A program made the translations under genes and the position numbers. Of a DNA stretch of 64,000 bases, positions 31,247 through 41,021 are shown in pieces. Source of the stretch: Citrobacter sp. 18056 (GTDB lineage: Bacteria; Pseudomonadota; Gammaproteobacteria; Enterobacterales; Enterobacteriaceae). The stretch is from NCBI GenBank assembly GCA_902706235.1, contig CACSJR010000012.1, forward strand, positions 62,001-126,000, in the 5' to 3' direction. Each line of letters begins with the position of its first letter. Within the stretch, counting starts at the first letter, position 1. The notes beneath the pieces were generated by a model. The model ran no database searches, was not told where the DNA came from, and was given only the letters and a program-made list of their open reading frames with translations.

Positions 31247-31370
31247 TTCAGACTTCTCCGAATCCCGCGCTTTCCCCCCGAAAAACCTCTTTTTTTGATC
31301 CCAATTCTTATATCCGCATTTACTTTCAGATAGCAAAATTGTTACCAACAGCAACAAAGGAGGAACTCCC

Positions 31371-31910
31371 GTGAATAAATCTATGTTGGCGGGTATAGGG
31401 ATTGGCGTAGCTGCTGCGCTGGGCGTGGCGGCAGTCGCTAGTCTGAACGTATTCGACCGTGGCCCGCAGTATGCGCAGGTCATTTCTGCAACCCCGATCA
31501 AAGAGAGCGTGAAAACGCCGCGTCAGGAGTGCCGTAACGTTGCGGTCACGCATCGACGTCCGGTCCAGGATGAGAACCGCATAGCGGGTTCTGTGCTGGG
31601 TGCGGTAGCAGGTGGGGTAATTGGCCATCAGTTTGGTGGTGGTCGCGGGAAAGATGTCGCTACCGTGGCGGGTGCATTGGGTGGTGGTTACGCCGGCAAC
31701 CAAATCCAGGGCTCAATGCAGAATAACGATACCTACACCTCGACGCAGCAACGCTGCAAAACGGTATATGACAAGTCTGACAAAATGTTGGGTTACGACG
31801 TGACCTACAAAATTGGCGATCAGCAGGGGAAAATCCGTATGGATAAAGATCCTGGCTCTCAGATCCCACTCGATAACAATGGTCAGCTGGTTCTGAATAA
31901 CAAAACGTAA
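31371..31910 (+). CDS. ycfJ: YcfJ, glycine-zipper 2TM-domain protein
   Basis: YcfJ is an envelope protein of unknown exact role, reported in E. coli to influence biofilm formation. The 179-residue product has an N-terminal hydrophobic segment (MLAGIGIGVAAALGVAAVA) and a glycine-zipper domain (GSVLGAVAGGVIGHQFGGG, GALGGGYAGNQIQG). A soluble C-terminus follows with two conserved Cys (ECRNV, QRCKTVYD). A GTG start at 31371 after GGAGGAAC gives the E. coli N-terminus. Confidence 0.92.
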   Translation: MNKSMLAGIGIGVAAALGVAAVASLNVFDRGPQYAQVISATPIKESVKTPRQECRNVAVTHRRPVQDENRIAGSVLGAVAGGVIGHQFGGGRGKDVATVAGALGGGYAGNQIQGSMQNNDTYTSTQQRCKTVYDKSDKMLGYDVTYKIGDQQGKIRMDKDPGSQIPLDNNGQLVLNNKT

Positions 31911-31934
31911 AAAAGCGTTTCGTTCGTTTTGATT

Positions 31935-31969
31935 AGCCCTTCAATCGCTCAGGCTGAAGGGCTTTTTTT
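31935..31969 (+). terminator. ycfJ terminator
   Basis: AGCCCTTCA and TGAAGGGCT pair across an 11-nt loop and are followed by T7. It lies between the convergent ycfJ and comR. Confidence 0.85.
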
Positions 31970-31979
31970 ATGACATTTG

Positions 31980-32618
31980 TCAGCTGCTTTTCAGCATCTG
32001 TGGCCACAGGCGCATAGTGGTGTCGGTAATCTGCAATAGCGTATCAAGGCTGGCGCCTTCACGGGCACTGATCGACATCCCTTGCAAAATACAGTTCAGG
32101 AATTGCGCCAGGTCGCTAATGCACTTATCGGCCGGGATTTCCCCGCGAGACTGACGTTGAGTCAGAAACTCACACAGCGTTTTTTCCTGCATTGCATGAC
32201 GCGACTTAATGGTATGCGCTATCTCTTTTGAAGACGCAGCAAGCGTCGCGGACGTGTTTATCATAAAGCAGCCCGCAGGTGTGTCTTTACTGGTAAAGCA
32301 GGTCGCCACCGCGCGGAAATAATCGTACAGTGCAGCGTCTACAGATTTCTCTTCACAGAATAACTGGGCTTCGTGCTTATCGGCAAAGCGCGAGATATAC
32401 CTGTCCAGAACGGCCCGGAACAAGCCTTCTTTATTTACAAACTCTGCATACAGCGTAGGCGCTTTTGCTCCCGTCGCTTCGACGAGATCCGAGAGCGATG
32501 TGGCTTCATAGCCGTGTTGCCAGAAGAGTGTCATGGCCTTATCAAGCGCCACTTCCCTGTTGAACACTTTTGGTCGGCCACGGCTTTTTTTTACGCAACT
32601 TGCGACTTCAGTTGTCAT
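31980..32618 (-). CDS. comR: TetR-family copper-responsive repressor ComR
   Basis: ComR represses the adjacent bhsA (comC) gene in E. coli and is released by copper. The 212-residue product has an N-terminal TetR helix-turn-helix (ALDKAMTLFWQHGYEATSLSDLVEATGAKAPTLYAEFVNKEGLF) and a ligand domain with the cysteine-containing CFTSKDTPAGCFMIN. The ATG at 32618 is preferred over one at 32699 because it gives the usual length (E. coli 210). It is divergent from bhsA. Confidence 0.9.
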   Translation of the reverse strand: MTTEVASCVKKSRGRPKVFNREVALDKAMTLFWQHGYEATSLSDLVEATGAKAPTLYAEFVNKEGLFRAVLDRYISRFADKHEAQLFCEEKSVDAALYDYFRAVATCFTSKDTPAGCFMINTSATLAASSKEIAHTIKSRHAMQEKTLCEFLTQRQSRGEIPADKCISDLAQFLNCILQGMSISAREGASLDTLLQITDTTMRLWPQMLKSS

Positions 32619-32864
32619 GGTGCCGTTGTACCTCTGTGGTTGTGTTAAGCCTTCATTATAAAAACAAACACGTTGCATAACCAGCGCCCAGTCGAACAAA
32701 ATAAAATAATCATATGATTATGAAAAATAAGGCATATATTATTAATATAATTATCGTTATAAAAATAATTTGACGTGTGATAAAGATCACATTATTCTTT
32801 ACCTATCGATCGTTAAGTTAATAATAACGACCTGCGAAAATTCATCTGCATAGGTAAAAAAATC
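32619..32864. promoter_or_regulatory. comR-bhsA divergent spacer
   Basis: A 246-bp, very AT-rich spacer between comR and bhsA, holding both promoters and presumably the ComR operator. I could not place operator or promoter boxes with confidence. TGACGTGTGATAAAGATCAC (32771-32790) contains a TGTGA...TCAC motif resembling a CRP site. Confidence 0.4.
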
Positions 32865-33122
32865 ATGAAAAGCATCAAAACCCTGGCCGTAGCCGCTGTT
32901 CTGAGTTCTCTGTCATTCGCAAGCTTCGCTGCAGTAGAAGTGCAGTCCACCCCAGTTGATCAACAAAAAGTGGGTGTGATTTCGGCTGATGCCGGCACGA
33001 ATCTGGGCTCTCTGGAAGACCAGCTGGCGCAGAAAGCCGACGCGATGGGTGCTAAATCATTCCGTATTACCTCAGTTACCGGTCCAAACACCCTCCACGG
33101 GACTGCGGTAATTTATAAATAA
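32865..33122 (+). CDS. bhsA: BhsA/ComC, stress-induced outer-membrane protein (YhcN family)
   Basis: BhsA lowers outer-membrane permeability to copper and affects biofilm formation and stress resistance. The 85-residue precursor has a signal peptide cleaved after FASFAA and a single YhcN/DUF1471 domain (VGVISADAGTNLGSLEDQLAQKADAMGAKSFRITSVTGPNTLHGTAVIYK). It matches E. coli BhsA along its full length. It has its own terminator at 33161, shared with ldtC. Confidence 0.95.
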   Translation: MKSIKTLAVAAVLSSLSFASFAAVEVQSTPVDQQKVGVISADAGTNLGSLEDQLAQKADAMGAKSFRITSVTGPNTLHGTAVIYK

Positions 33123-33160
33123 GGCCCTCCTTATTTAGCCCTCGGCAATGCCACTGCCAA

Positions 33161-33192
33161 AAAAAGACCGCGACGTTTGTCGCGGTCTTTTT
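33161..33192. terminator. Bidirectional terminator of bhsA and ldtC
   Basis: AAAAAGACCGCGAC and GTCGCGGTCTTTTT form a perfect 14-bp stem with a GTTT loop, working on both strands for convergent genes. Confidence 0.92.
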
Positions 33193-33194
33193 TA

Positions 33195-34163
33195 TTACAG
33201 ATTCTGAACCGGCGGTTCGTCATGCCGGGTGACGTTCACCGGCATCCCGGAACGTACCTCCATCGCATGCTCCATCACCTGCGCATCGGTCTGCAGCGAA
33301 TCTTTGAATGTCGTCATCGTACTGTTCAGGCTTATCGGCAACACCTTAGGATCGTCATCAATGTGCGTCGACAGCGGCTGATGAACTTCCACCAGATGCA
33401 CGCCGCCAGGCTCCACGGATGCTTTAATTGGCGTATTGATAATGTTTACTTTCGTGCCCGGCGTAACCTGTTTGAACAGGGTTTCGATATCGCCATCGCG
33501 CAGTCGAATACAGCCAGAGCTCACGCGCATCCCAATGCCGAAGTCGGCATTCGTGCCGTGCAGCAGATACACACCGCCGTACGCCGCAAGGCGGATCGCA
33601 TGGTGTCCCATCGGGTTCTCCGGCCCGGCAGGCACGACCGCAGGTAAACTTATCCCCATCGCTTTATAACGCGCACGAATATTGGCCGTCGGCGTCCAGG
33701 TTGGATTGGCTCGTTTATCGGACACCGTGGTGACCATTTCCGGGGTGAGCGTCGTGCCGCCCAGTTGGCCAATGCCAATCGGGTAAATGGTGACGCTGTT
33801 TTTACCCGGCGGGTAGTAGTAAAGACGCAGCTCGGCGAGGTTAATCACCATGCCCTGGCGCGGGGCATCCGGGAGCAGGGTTTGCAGTGGGATAGTCAAC
33901 ACGCTACTCGCACGCGGAACATACGGATCGACGCCAGGGTTCGCCTGTAACAGTGCCAAAAATCCGACGTTATATTTTTTGGCAATAGCCTCAAGTGAAC
34001 CGCCGTTGTCTTCGACGACGTGATATCTGTTTTCGCCCACCAGGCGGCTGCCAGACGGGGGAAGGGGCCAGGTGTTAGCGCGCGCGGGAAGGGCCGCGGC
34101 AAGAGTTACGACGACTGACAACAGGGCCAGTACGCGCAGGAAACGCGATTGAATCATCATCAC
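33195..34163 (-). CDS. ldtC: L,D-transpeptidase LdtC
   Basis: LdtC is a periplasmic L,D-transpeptidase that attaches Braun's lipoprotein to peptidoglycan. The 322-residue precursor (E. coli 320) has a signal peptide (LRVLALLSVVVTLAAALPARA), a LysM-like segment (YHVVEDNGGSLEAIAKKYNVGFLALLQANPGV) and the YkuD catalytic domain. The active-site Cys is in MRVSSGCIRLRDGD, with an upstream LLHGTNADFGIG His. It is convergent with bhsA. Confidence 0.94.
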   Translation of the reverse strand: MMMIQSRFLRVLALLSVVVTLAAALPARANTWPLPPSGSRLVGENRYHVVEDNGGSLEAIAKKYNVGFLALLQANPGVDPYVPRASSVLTIPLQTLLPDAPRQGMVINLAELRLYYYPPGKNSVTIYPIGIGQLGGTTLTPEMVTTVSDKRANPTWTPTANIRARYKAMGISLPAVVPAGPENPMGHHAIRLAAYGGVYLLHGTNADFGIGMRVSSGCIRLRDGDIETLFKQVTPGTKVNIINTPIKASVEPGGVHLVEVHQPLSTHIDDDPKVLPISLNSTMTTFKDSLQTDAQVMEHAMEVRSGMPVNVTRHDEPPVQNL

Positions 34164-34274
34164 AGCACATCCATAACGGTGATTGAGCAGGGAAAACCCT
34201 CATTATGGCGTTAATGCGTGTCTGGATGTTTCAGTGGTTTGCAAAGAGTGTGTAAATTAATGCGAAGTGGAAAG

Positions 34275-34298
34275 CCCCGGCAACATGCGCTGCCGGGG
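34275..34298 (-). terminator. mfd terminator hairpin
   Basis: CCCCGGCA and TGCCGGGG pair across an 8-nt loop directly after mfd, followed on the minus strand by CTTTCC. The T-tract is weak. Confidence 0.6.
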
Positions 34299-34309
34299 GA
34301 CGTCAGAGG

Positions 34310-37300
34310 TTATGCGACGGCGTTTTCTTCAAGTTGCTGCATGAAGTTGCGCACCCATTCCATACGGTTTTTTCGCTCGGCCAGTTCCTGGAAGAACTTC
34401 AGACGCGTCGGTCCATCAAGACGATAATGCTGCGGCTGTTTTTGCAACAGACCAATCAGCCAGGCCGGGTTGACGTGGTTTTTCTCGTTGAACTCAATCA
34501 CGCCGCCTTTTTCGTTGCCTTCGAGTTTACGAATGCCAAGCTTCTGCGCCTGCTGACGCAAACGGGCGATATCCAGCAGGTTACGCGCGGCATCCGGCAA
34601 CAGGCCAAAGCGGTCGATAAGTTCGACTTTTAGCTCGTCCAGCGCCTGCTCGCCTTTGGCGCTGGCGATCCGTTTGTAGAACGACAGTCGCGTGTTGACG
34701 TCAGGAATGAAATCCTCCGGCAGCAGTGACGGCATCCGCAACTCGACTTCCGTTTGCTGGCTGGTCAAATCTTCCAGTGACGGCTCACGGCCTTCTTTCA
34801 ACGCGTCCACCGCATTTTCCAGCAGCTCCATATACAACGAGAAGCCGATGGTTTCCATCGATCCGCTCTGATCCTCGCCAAGCAGTTCGCCCGCACCGCG
34901 GATCTCCAGATCGTGCGTCGCCAGTGCAAAACCCGCGCCTAAATCTTCCAGCGAGGCGATGGCTTCAAGGCGTTTTTGCGCATCGGTCGTCATCGCTTTT
35001 GGATGCGGGGTCAGCAGCCAGGCATAGGCCTGATGGTGCGAACGGCCCACGCGACCACGCAGCTGGTGGAGCTGCGCCAGACCAAAGTGATCCGCACGTT
35101 CGATGATGATGGTGTTGGCAGTCGGAATGTCGATCCCGGTTTCGATTATCGTGGTACACACCAGCACGTTGAAACGCTGGTGGTGGAAATCGTTCATCAC
35201 GCGTTCCAGTTCGCGTTCGCGCATCTGGCCGTGGCCAATGGCAATTCGCGCTTCCGGCACCAGTTCCGCCAGTTTATCCGCCGCTTTTTGAATGTTTTCG
35301 ACGTCGTTGAAGAGGTAGTAAACTTGCCCGCCACGCAGCACTTCACGCAGAATGGCTTCGCGAACCACCAGCTTGTCGTATTCACGTACGAAGGTTTTAA
35401 CCGCCAGGCGACGTGCCGGTGGTGTGGCGATAATGGACAAATCGCGCATGCCGCTCATCGCCATGTTCAGCGTTCGTGGAATAGGCGTAGCGGTCAGGGT
35501 CAGAATGTCGACGTCGGCACGCATCGCTTTGATACGTTCTTTGTGGCGCACGCCGAAACGGTGCTCTTCATCGACGATCAGCAGGCCGAGATCGCGCCAC
35601 TTCACGTCGCTTTGCAGCAGTTTGTGCGTCCCAATCAGAATATCGATTTTCCCCTCGCTGGCCTGTTCCAGAATTTGCGTCTGCTCTTTGGCACTGCGGA
35701 AGCGGGAGAGCATTTCGATGCGCACCGGCCAGTTGGCGAAGCGGTCGCGGAAGTTGTCGAAGTGCTGTTGCGCCAGCAGGGTGGTGGGCACCAGCACCGC
35801 CACCTGCTTATTGTTTTCTACCGCCAGGAACGCGGCGCGCATAGCGACTTCCGTTTTACCGAAGCCTACGTCGCCGCACACCAGACGGTCCATCGCCAGC
35901 GGCTGGCACATATCACTTAGCACGGCGTTAATCGCCTGAGCCTGATCCGGCGTGGTTTCAAATGGGAATGTATCGCAGAACATCTGATACTGTTCCCGGT
36001 CGTGTTTAAACGCAAAGCCGGATTTCGCCGCACGTTGCGCGTAGATATCCAGTAGTTCTGCAGCGACATCACGCACTTTTTCAGCGGCTTTCTGACGCGC
36101 GCGCGCCCAAACGTCGCCGCCCAGTTTATGCAGTGGGGCGTTGTCTTCTGCACCTCCGGCGTATCGGCTGATCAAATGCAGCGACGACACCGGCACGTAC
36201 AGTTTTGCGTCATTGGCGTAGGTGAGCATCAGATACTCACCGGTAATACCACCGGCTTCGAGCGTGGTCATGCCCGCGTAGCGGCCGACGCCATGCTCCA
36301 GATGCACCACCGGCTGACCAGGATGCAGCTCGGCCAGGTTACGAATCAGCGTATCCGGGTTGATGGTCCGGCGCGAATCCTGACGACGGCGCGCCACGCG
36401 CTCACCCAGCAGATCGCTTTCGCAAATCAGCGCCCGGTTACGCAGCGTATCGATGTAGCCATGTTCCGCGGAGCCAATCATCAGATAGCGGCCGTTGCCG
36501 TCACACTCGTCCAGACGCTGAATGCGTTTTGGCGAGAGTTTAATGCGTGCCAGCAGTTCGCCCAGCGCTTCACGTCGGCCTTCACTTTCTACTGAGAAAA
36601 TAACCGGCCCATCGAAGCCTTCGAGGAAACGACGCAGACTATCCAGCGGCGCTTTCTGCTGGGCTTGCACCGCGAGGTCCGGCAGCTTCTGATAGCCAAG
36701 ATTCACGTTCGCGGCTTTATCGGTAAGCATGTCCGTTTTTAGCTGAACGCGAGGCCATTTTTTCAGCTCGCTGAACAGCTCATCGGTGCGCAGCCACAGA
36801 TTTTCAGGCTCCAGCAGCGGACGCATCGGGTCAACGCCACGGTTTTCAAACCGTGCGCGGGTATCGGCTTCAAAACGCTGCGCGCTGGCTTCCGGGTCGC
36901 CGGTATTCACCAGCAACGTATTGGCCGGGAAATAGCTGAACAACGGCGGCAGCGGCTCGCTGAAGAACAGCGGCTGCCAGTATTCGATGCCCGTCGGTAA
37001 CGTGCCTTTGCTCACCTGTTGATAGATGTGCTCCGCGTCGCGTTTGACCTCAAACTTATCGCGCCACTGGCTGCGGAACAGTTCAATGGCGGTTTTGTCA
37101 GTCGGGAATTCGTGCGCGGGCAGAAGGTTGATGGCATCGACTTCCTCCAGCGTGCGCTGGGTATCGGCATCAAAAAGCCGCAGGCTGTCAATTTCGTCAT
37201 CGAAGAAATCCAGACGGTACGGTCGGTCGCTGCCCATCGGGAATAAATCCAACAGCGCGCCACGAGTGGCGTATTCACCGTGTTCCATTACCTGATCAAC

Positions 37301-37756
37301 ATGACGATAACCCGCGCTATCGAGCTGAGCTCGCAGCGCATCGCGTGAAAGGCGCTGGCCTTTTTGCATCACCAGCGCATGACCGTGCAAATAGCTGTGT
37401 GGGCACACGCGTTGCATCAGCGTATTCACCGGTACGATCAGCACGCCGCGCTGCATGGTTGGCAGCTGATAGAGCGTCGAAAGGCGCGAGGAGATAATTT
37501 CCTGATGCGGCGAGAAACTGTCGTAAGGCAGCGTTTCCCAGTCGGCAAGATTCATCACCAGTTCGTCGGTGAACTGGGCAATTTCATCCTGCAAACGCAG
37601 GGCGTTTTGCATGTCGGGGGCGATAAGCACCACCGGGCCACGGTGGCGTTCGATAATCTGAGCAACTTCTGTTGCGCAAGCGGCGCCGGTTAACTCACCG
37701 AGCAGACGCTGCTCGCCCGCCTTGGTCGGTAGGGCGTATCGTTGTTTTTCAGGCAT
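34310..37756 (-). CDS. mfd: Transcription-repair coupling factor Mfd
   Basis: Mfd removes RNA polymerase stalled at DNA lesions and recruits UvrA. The 1148-residue protein has the UvrB-like N-terminal module, the polymerase-interacting domain (about residues 475-550, with VVHLEHGVGRYAGM) and a RecG-like translocase. Its motor motifs include VCGDVGFGKTEVAMRAAF (Walker A), LLIVDEEHRFGVRHKE (DEEH box), LTLTATPIPRTLNMA and QLRGRVGRSHHQAYA. The C-terminal TRCF domain includes PSLLPEDFIPDVNTRLSFYKR. The length equals the E. coli protein. Confidence 0.97.
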   Translation of the reverse strand: MPEKQRYALPTKAGEQRLLGELTGAACATEVAQIIERHRGPVVLIAPDMQNALRLQDEIAQFTDELVMNLADWETLPYDSFSPHQEIISSRLSTLYQLPTMQRGVLIVPVNTLMQRVCPHSYLHGHALVMQKGQRLSRDALRAQLDSAGYRHVDQVMEHGEYATRGALLDLFPMGSDRPYRLDFFDDEIDSLRLFDADTQRTLEEVDAINLLPAHEFPTDKTAIELFRSQWRDKFEVKRDAEHIYQQVSKGTLPTGIEYWQPLFFSEPLPPLFSYFPANTLLVNTGDPEASAQRFEADTRARFENRGVDPMRPLLEPENLWLRTDELFSELKKWPRVQLKTDMLTDKAANVNLGYQKLPDLAVQAQQKAPLDSLRRFLEGFDGPVIFSVESEGRREALGELLARIKLSPKRIQRLDECDGNGRYLMIGSAEHGYIDTLRNRALICESDLLGERVARRRQDSRRTINPDTLIRNLAELHPGQPVVHLEHGVGRYAGMTTLEAGGITGEYLMLTYANDAKLYVPVSSLHLISRYAGGAEDNAPLHKLGGDVWARARQKAAEKVRDVAAELLDIYAQRAAKSGFAFKHDREQYQMFCDTFPFETTPDQAQAINAVLSDMCQPLAMDRLVCGDVGFGKTEVAMRAAFLAVENNKQVAVLVPTTLLAQQHFDNFRDRFANWPVRIEMLSRFRSAKEQTQILEQASEGKIDILIGTHKLLQSDVKWRDLGLLIVDEEHRFGVRHKERIKAMRADVDILTLTATPIPRTLNMAMSGMRDLSIIATPPARRLAVKTFVREYDKLVVREAILREVLRGGQVYYLFNDVENIQKAADKLAELVPEARIAIGHGQMRERELERVMNDFHHQRFNVLVCTTIIETGIDIPTANTIIIERADHFGLAQLHQLRGRVGRSHHQAYAWLLTPHPKAMTTDAQKRLEAIASLEDLGAGFALATHDLEIRGAGELLGEDQSGSMETIGFSLYMELLENAVDALKEGREPSLEDLTSQQTEVELRMPSLLPEDFIPDVNTRLSFYKRIASAKGEQALDELKVELIDRFGLLPDAARNLLDIARLRQQAQKLGIRKLEGNEKGGVIEFNEKNHVNPAWLIGLLQKQPQHYRLDGPTRLKFFQELAERKNRMEWVRNFMQQLEENAVA

Positions 37757-37779
37757 AAATAATGTCGGGGTCCCGTAAA

Positions 37780-37808
37780 GGTTTACCCCCTGATTATGGG
37801 GGCAAACC
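37780..37808 (-). other. Stem-loop in the ycfT-mfd spacer
   Basis: GGTTTACCCCC and GGGGGCAAACC form an almost perfect 11-bp stem around TGATTAT, 24 bp before the mfd start. Without a T-run it may be a ycfT 3'-end structure or an mfd leader hairpin. Confidence 0.55.
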
Positions 37809-37868
37809 GCCGCTCTTCAATGAAGATTATTATCCTCAATCGACCGACATTAGCAAATCAGGGCGCGA

Positions 37869-38933
37869 TTACGGCCGACTGGATGCTATAGAGGGAGGGG
37901 AAAAGAAGATATCGCCCGCCAGGCGCTGGGACAGACTGCGTGCCAGCATCCCGGTGGCGACGCACAGCAGCAAACTGAAGAACGGATAGAATAGCAAAAT
38001 CGCGAATTCCAGCGACGGCGAACGCGCCTGGGCGCTAAACCAGCCGATCAGTAGCAGGCTGAAAATTTCGACAAGGATACGATGGGTGGTATAGATAGCG
38101 ATGGTATTTGAGCCCACCACGTTCAGCAGAGAACGGTCTGATGGCGGGAAGCGTCGGCCAACGGCGTAAAAGACTTTCATGATCACAAAAATCGACAGCA
38201 GCGACAGGAACAGCGGCGTGCGGGCAAACCACAGTCCAACGGCGAAGAAAGCCAATACCCCCAGTGGCAGCCAGCGGCGACGTACGTCAAAGGCCATCAT
38301 CCACGCCATTAATGCCGTGCCGTACCATGCGCCTAATGCGTAATAGATGACGTTACGCAGCACGCTGTTCATACCCCACCACGGCGTTGGCAGGAAGTTA
38401 ATGGCAATGCTGAGCAGCCCCAGCCCGATAATCATCAACGATTTTCCGCGCGAGGTCAGCTTGCACAGCACGAAGTAGGCAATAAGCGCGTACAGGTACC
38501 ACAGGCTGGTGCTGGCGGTGAGCATGGCCTGCGCAAATTCGCTGAAGCTGCCAGCATAGGCTGCGTTGGCGCTGGTGTTGACGACTCTGTCCGGTGCCAG
38601 CCACTGCGTGATATGGCTTAATGCCTGCCATTGTAAAATGCCCCACAGCACCAGTACCCACAGAATATTGCCGACGCGCTTGCCAAGGCTGTCACGCCAT
38701 GAAACGCCGTCAATGTACCGCTGAATGAGGAAGCCGGAGATAAAAAAGAACACCGGCATACGGAAAGGCGCCAGATAGAGATTGAAGTACACCCAGCATT
38801 TCGCCAGCGTCCCAGACCATGGATGCTGGAAGCTGCTGAGGTGCGGATAGAAGGTGATAACCGAGTGGTAAAATACCACCAGGCAGATGCATAGCCCCTT
38901 GATTTGATTAAGCCATAGTGTTTTTTCTTTCAT
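37869..38933 (-). CDS. ycfT: YcfT, inner-membrane acyltransferase-3 family protein
   Basis: YcfT is a multi-pass membrane protein of the acyltransferase-3 (OafA/NolL-like) superfamily, with no assigned substrate. The 354-residue product (E. coli 357) begins WLNQIKGLCICLVVFYHS, where the His in the first helix is typical of the family. FRMPVFFFISGFLIQRY and about ten hydrophobic segments follow, with TTHRIL near the end. It lies between lolC (divergent) and mfd (same strand). Confidence 0.9.
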   Translation of the reverse strand: MKEKTLWLNQIKGLCICLVVFYHSVITFYPHLSSFQHPWSGTLAKCWVYFNLYLAPFRMPVFFFISGFLIQRYIDGVSWRDSLGKRVGNILWVLVLWGILQWQALSHITQWLAPDRVVNTSANAAYAGSFSEFAQAMLTASTSLWYLYALIAYFVLCKLTSRGKSLMIIGLGLLSIAINFLPTPWWGMNSVLRNVIYYALGAWYGTALMAWMMAFDVRRRWLPLGVLAFFAVGLWFARTPLFLSLLSIFVIMKVFYAVGRRFPPSDRSLLNVVGSNTIAIYTTHRILVEIFSLLLIGWFSAQARSPSLEFAILLFYPFFSLLLCVATGMLARSLSQRLAGDIFFSPPSIASSRP

Positions 38934-39127
38934 GACGATCCACGTTTTTCATTGCCATTAACAAGCGACTATCCTCAAGGGCTTTTGACGGGGAGTAATG
39001 GGTAACATTCTGTATTTGATTCATTTTCAGATAAAGATCAGGGTGCGGGTATCTGGTTTAGCGCATTTACGCTCAGGTCTTTCGCTTATATACTCGGGCT
39101 CTCGCTAACAGCAACCAGACGGATTAC

Positions 39128-40327
39128 ATGTACCAACCTGTCGCACTATTCATTGGCCTGCGTTACATGCGTGGGCGCGCAGCGGACCGCTTCGGTCGCT
39201 TTGTCTCCTGGCTGTCGACTATCGGCATTACGCTTGGCGTAATGGCGCTGGTGACCGTGTTGTCGGTCATGAACGGTTTTGAGCGCGAGCTGCAAAACAA
39301 CATCCTCGGGCTGATGCCGCAGGCGGTTCTGAGCGCAGATCAGGGTTCAGTGAACCCGCAGAAAATTCCTGAAACCGAAGCCAGGTTGAAGGGCGTGACC
39401 CGCGTTGCGCCGCTGACCACCGGTGATGTGGTTATCCAGAGCCCGCGCAGTGTGGCGGTGGGTGTGATGCTCGGTATCGATCCGAGCCAAAACGATCCGC
39501 TGACGCCGTTCCTCGTTAACGTCAAACAAACCGCGCTACAAACCGGGCAGTACAACGTCATTCTTGGCGAACAGCTCGCCGGGCAACTGGGCGTGAAACG
39601 TGGCGATCAAATTCGCATCATGGTGCCGTCCGCCAGCCAGTTCACGCCGATGGGCCGCGTACCGAGCCAGCGTTTGTTTAACGTGATTGGCACGTTTGCC
39701 GCAAATAGCGAAGTCGACGGTTACCAGATGCTGGTCAATATTCAGGACGCTTCACGTCTGATGCGCTACCCGCTCGGCAACATTACCGGCTGGCGTTTGT
39801 GGCTCGATAAGCCGCTGGAAGTTGACACGCTGAGCACCCAAAAACTGCCTGAAGGCACCAAATGGCAGGACTGGCGCGAGCGCAAAGGCGAGCTGTTCCA
39901 GGCCGTGCGCATGGAAAAAAACATGATGGGCCTGCTGTTGAGCCTGATCGTCGCCGTTGCCGCGTTTAACATTATTACGTCGCTGGGCCTGATGGTGATG
40001 GAGAAGCAGGGCGAAGTCGCCATTCTGCAAACGCAAGGGCTGACGCCGCGCCAGATTATGGCGGTGTTTATGGTTCAGGGTGCCAGTGCAGGTGTGATTG
40101 GCGCGCTGCTCGGCGCACTGCTTGGCCTGCTGCTTGCCAGCCAGCTCAATAACTTGATGCCGATTATCGGCGCGTTCGTTGACGGCGGCGCGTTGCCGGT
40201 TGCCATTGAACCGCTGCAAGTGGTCGTCATTGCGCTAGTGGCGATGCTGCTGGCGCTGCTTTCTACGCTTTATCCTTCATGGCGCGCTGCCGCCACCCAA
40301 CCCGCTGAGGCTTTACGTTATGAATAA
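39128..40327 (+). CDS. lolC: Lipoprotein-releasing ABC transporter permease LolC
   Basis: LolC, with LolE and two LolD ATPases, extracts lipoproteins from the inner membrane and hands them to LolA. The 399-residue product has one N-terminal helix after [30 protein letters not shown], a large periplasmic domain (about residues 45-265) and three C-terminal helices with the coupling segment [20 protein letters not shown]. The length equals E. coli LolC. It overlaps lolD by 8 bp. Confidence 0.96.
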   Translation: MYQPVALFIGLRYMRGRAADRFGRFVSWLSTIGITLGVMALVTVLSVMNGFERELQNNILGLMPQAVLSADQGSVNPQKIPETEARLKGVTRVAPLTTGDVVIQSPRSVAVGVMLGIDPSQNDPLTPFLVNVKQTALQTGQYNVILGEQLAGQLGVKRGDQIRIMVPSASQFTPMGRVPSQRLFNVIGTFAANSEVDGYQMLVNIQDASRLMRYPLGNITGWRLWLDKPLEVDTLSTQKLPEGTKWQDWRERKGELFQAVRMEKNMMGLLLSLIVAVAAFNIITSLGLMVMEKQGEVAILQTQGLTPRQIMAVFMVQGASAGVIGALLGALLGLLLASQLNNLMPIIGAFVDGGALPVAIEPLQVVVIALVAMLLALLSTLYPSWRAAATQPAEALRYE

Positions 40328-41021
40328 GATCCTGTTGCAATGCGACGACCTGTGCAAACGCTATCAGGAAGGCACTGTGCAGACCGACGTGCTGCATAAC
40401 GTCAGTTTCAGCATTGGGGAAGGCGAGATGATGGCGATTGTCGGCAGCTCTGGCTCCGGCAAAAGTACGCTGCTGCACCTGCTCGGCGGGCTGGACACGC
40501 CAACGTCCGGTGACGTGATTTTTAGCGGTCAGCCGCTGTCGAAAATGACGCTGGCGGCGAAAGCTGAACTGCGTAACCGCGAGCTCGGCTTTATCTATCA
40601 GTTCCACCATCTGCTGCCGGATTTCACTGCCGAAGAAAACGTGGCAATGCCGCTGCTGATTGGCAAGAAGAAACCGGCTGAAATTCAGGAACGCGCCCGC
40701 GCGATGCTGGCTGCGGTGGGCCTCGATCATCGTCGCAGTCACCGTCCGTCTGAACTCTCCGGCGGTGAGCGCCAGCGCGTGGCCATTGCCCGTGCGCTGG
40801 TCAATAACCCGCGTCTGGTGATGGCGGATGAACCGACCGGTAACCTCGATGCCCGTAACGCAGACAGTATTTTCCAGCTACTCGGCGACCTCAACAAACA
40901 GCAGGGCACCGCGTTCCTGGTAGTGACTCACGATCTGCAGCTGGCAAAACGCATGAGCCGCCAGCTGGAGATGCGCGACGGCCACCTGAACGATCAACTG
41001 ACCCTGATGGGGGCGCAGTAA
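40320..41021 (+). CDS. lolD: Lipoprotein-releasing system ATPase LolD
   Basis: LolD provides the ATP hydrolysis of LolCDE. The 233-residue ABC protein has Walker [10 protein letters not shown], the Q-loop in FIYQFHHLL, the signature [15 protein letters not shown], Walker [10 protein letters not shown] and the switch His in VVTHD. Its start overlaps lolC and its TAA is directly followed by the lolE ATG. Confidence 0.97.
   Translation: MNKILLQCDDLCKRYQEGTVQTDVLHNVSFSIGEGEMMAIVGSSGSGKSTLLHLLGGLDTPTSGDVIFSGQPLSKMTLAAKAELRNRELGFIYQFHHLLPDFTAEENVAMPLLIGKKKPAEIQERARAMLAAVGLDHRRSHRPSELSGGERQRVAIARALVNNPRLVMADEPTGNLDARNADSIFQLLGDLNKQQGTAFLVVTHDLQLAKRMSRQLEMRDGHLNDQLTLMGAQ

Noticed and set aside
34976-35920. 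314-codon plus-strand frame opposite mfd
   Set aside because: It is an antisense shadow of mfd codon bias; no family resemblance.
37762-37989. 75-codon plus-strand frame between mfd and ycfT
   Set aside because: It overlaps the ycfT 3' end antisense and a hairpin, with no ribosome site or homology.
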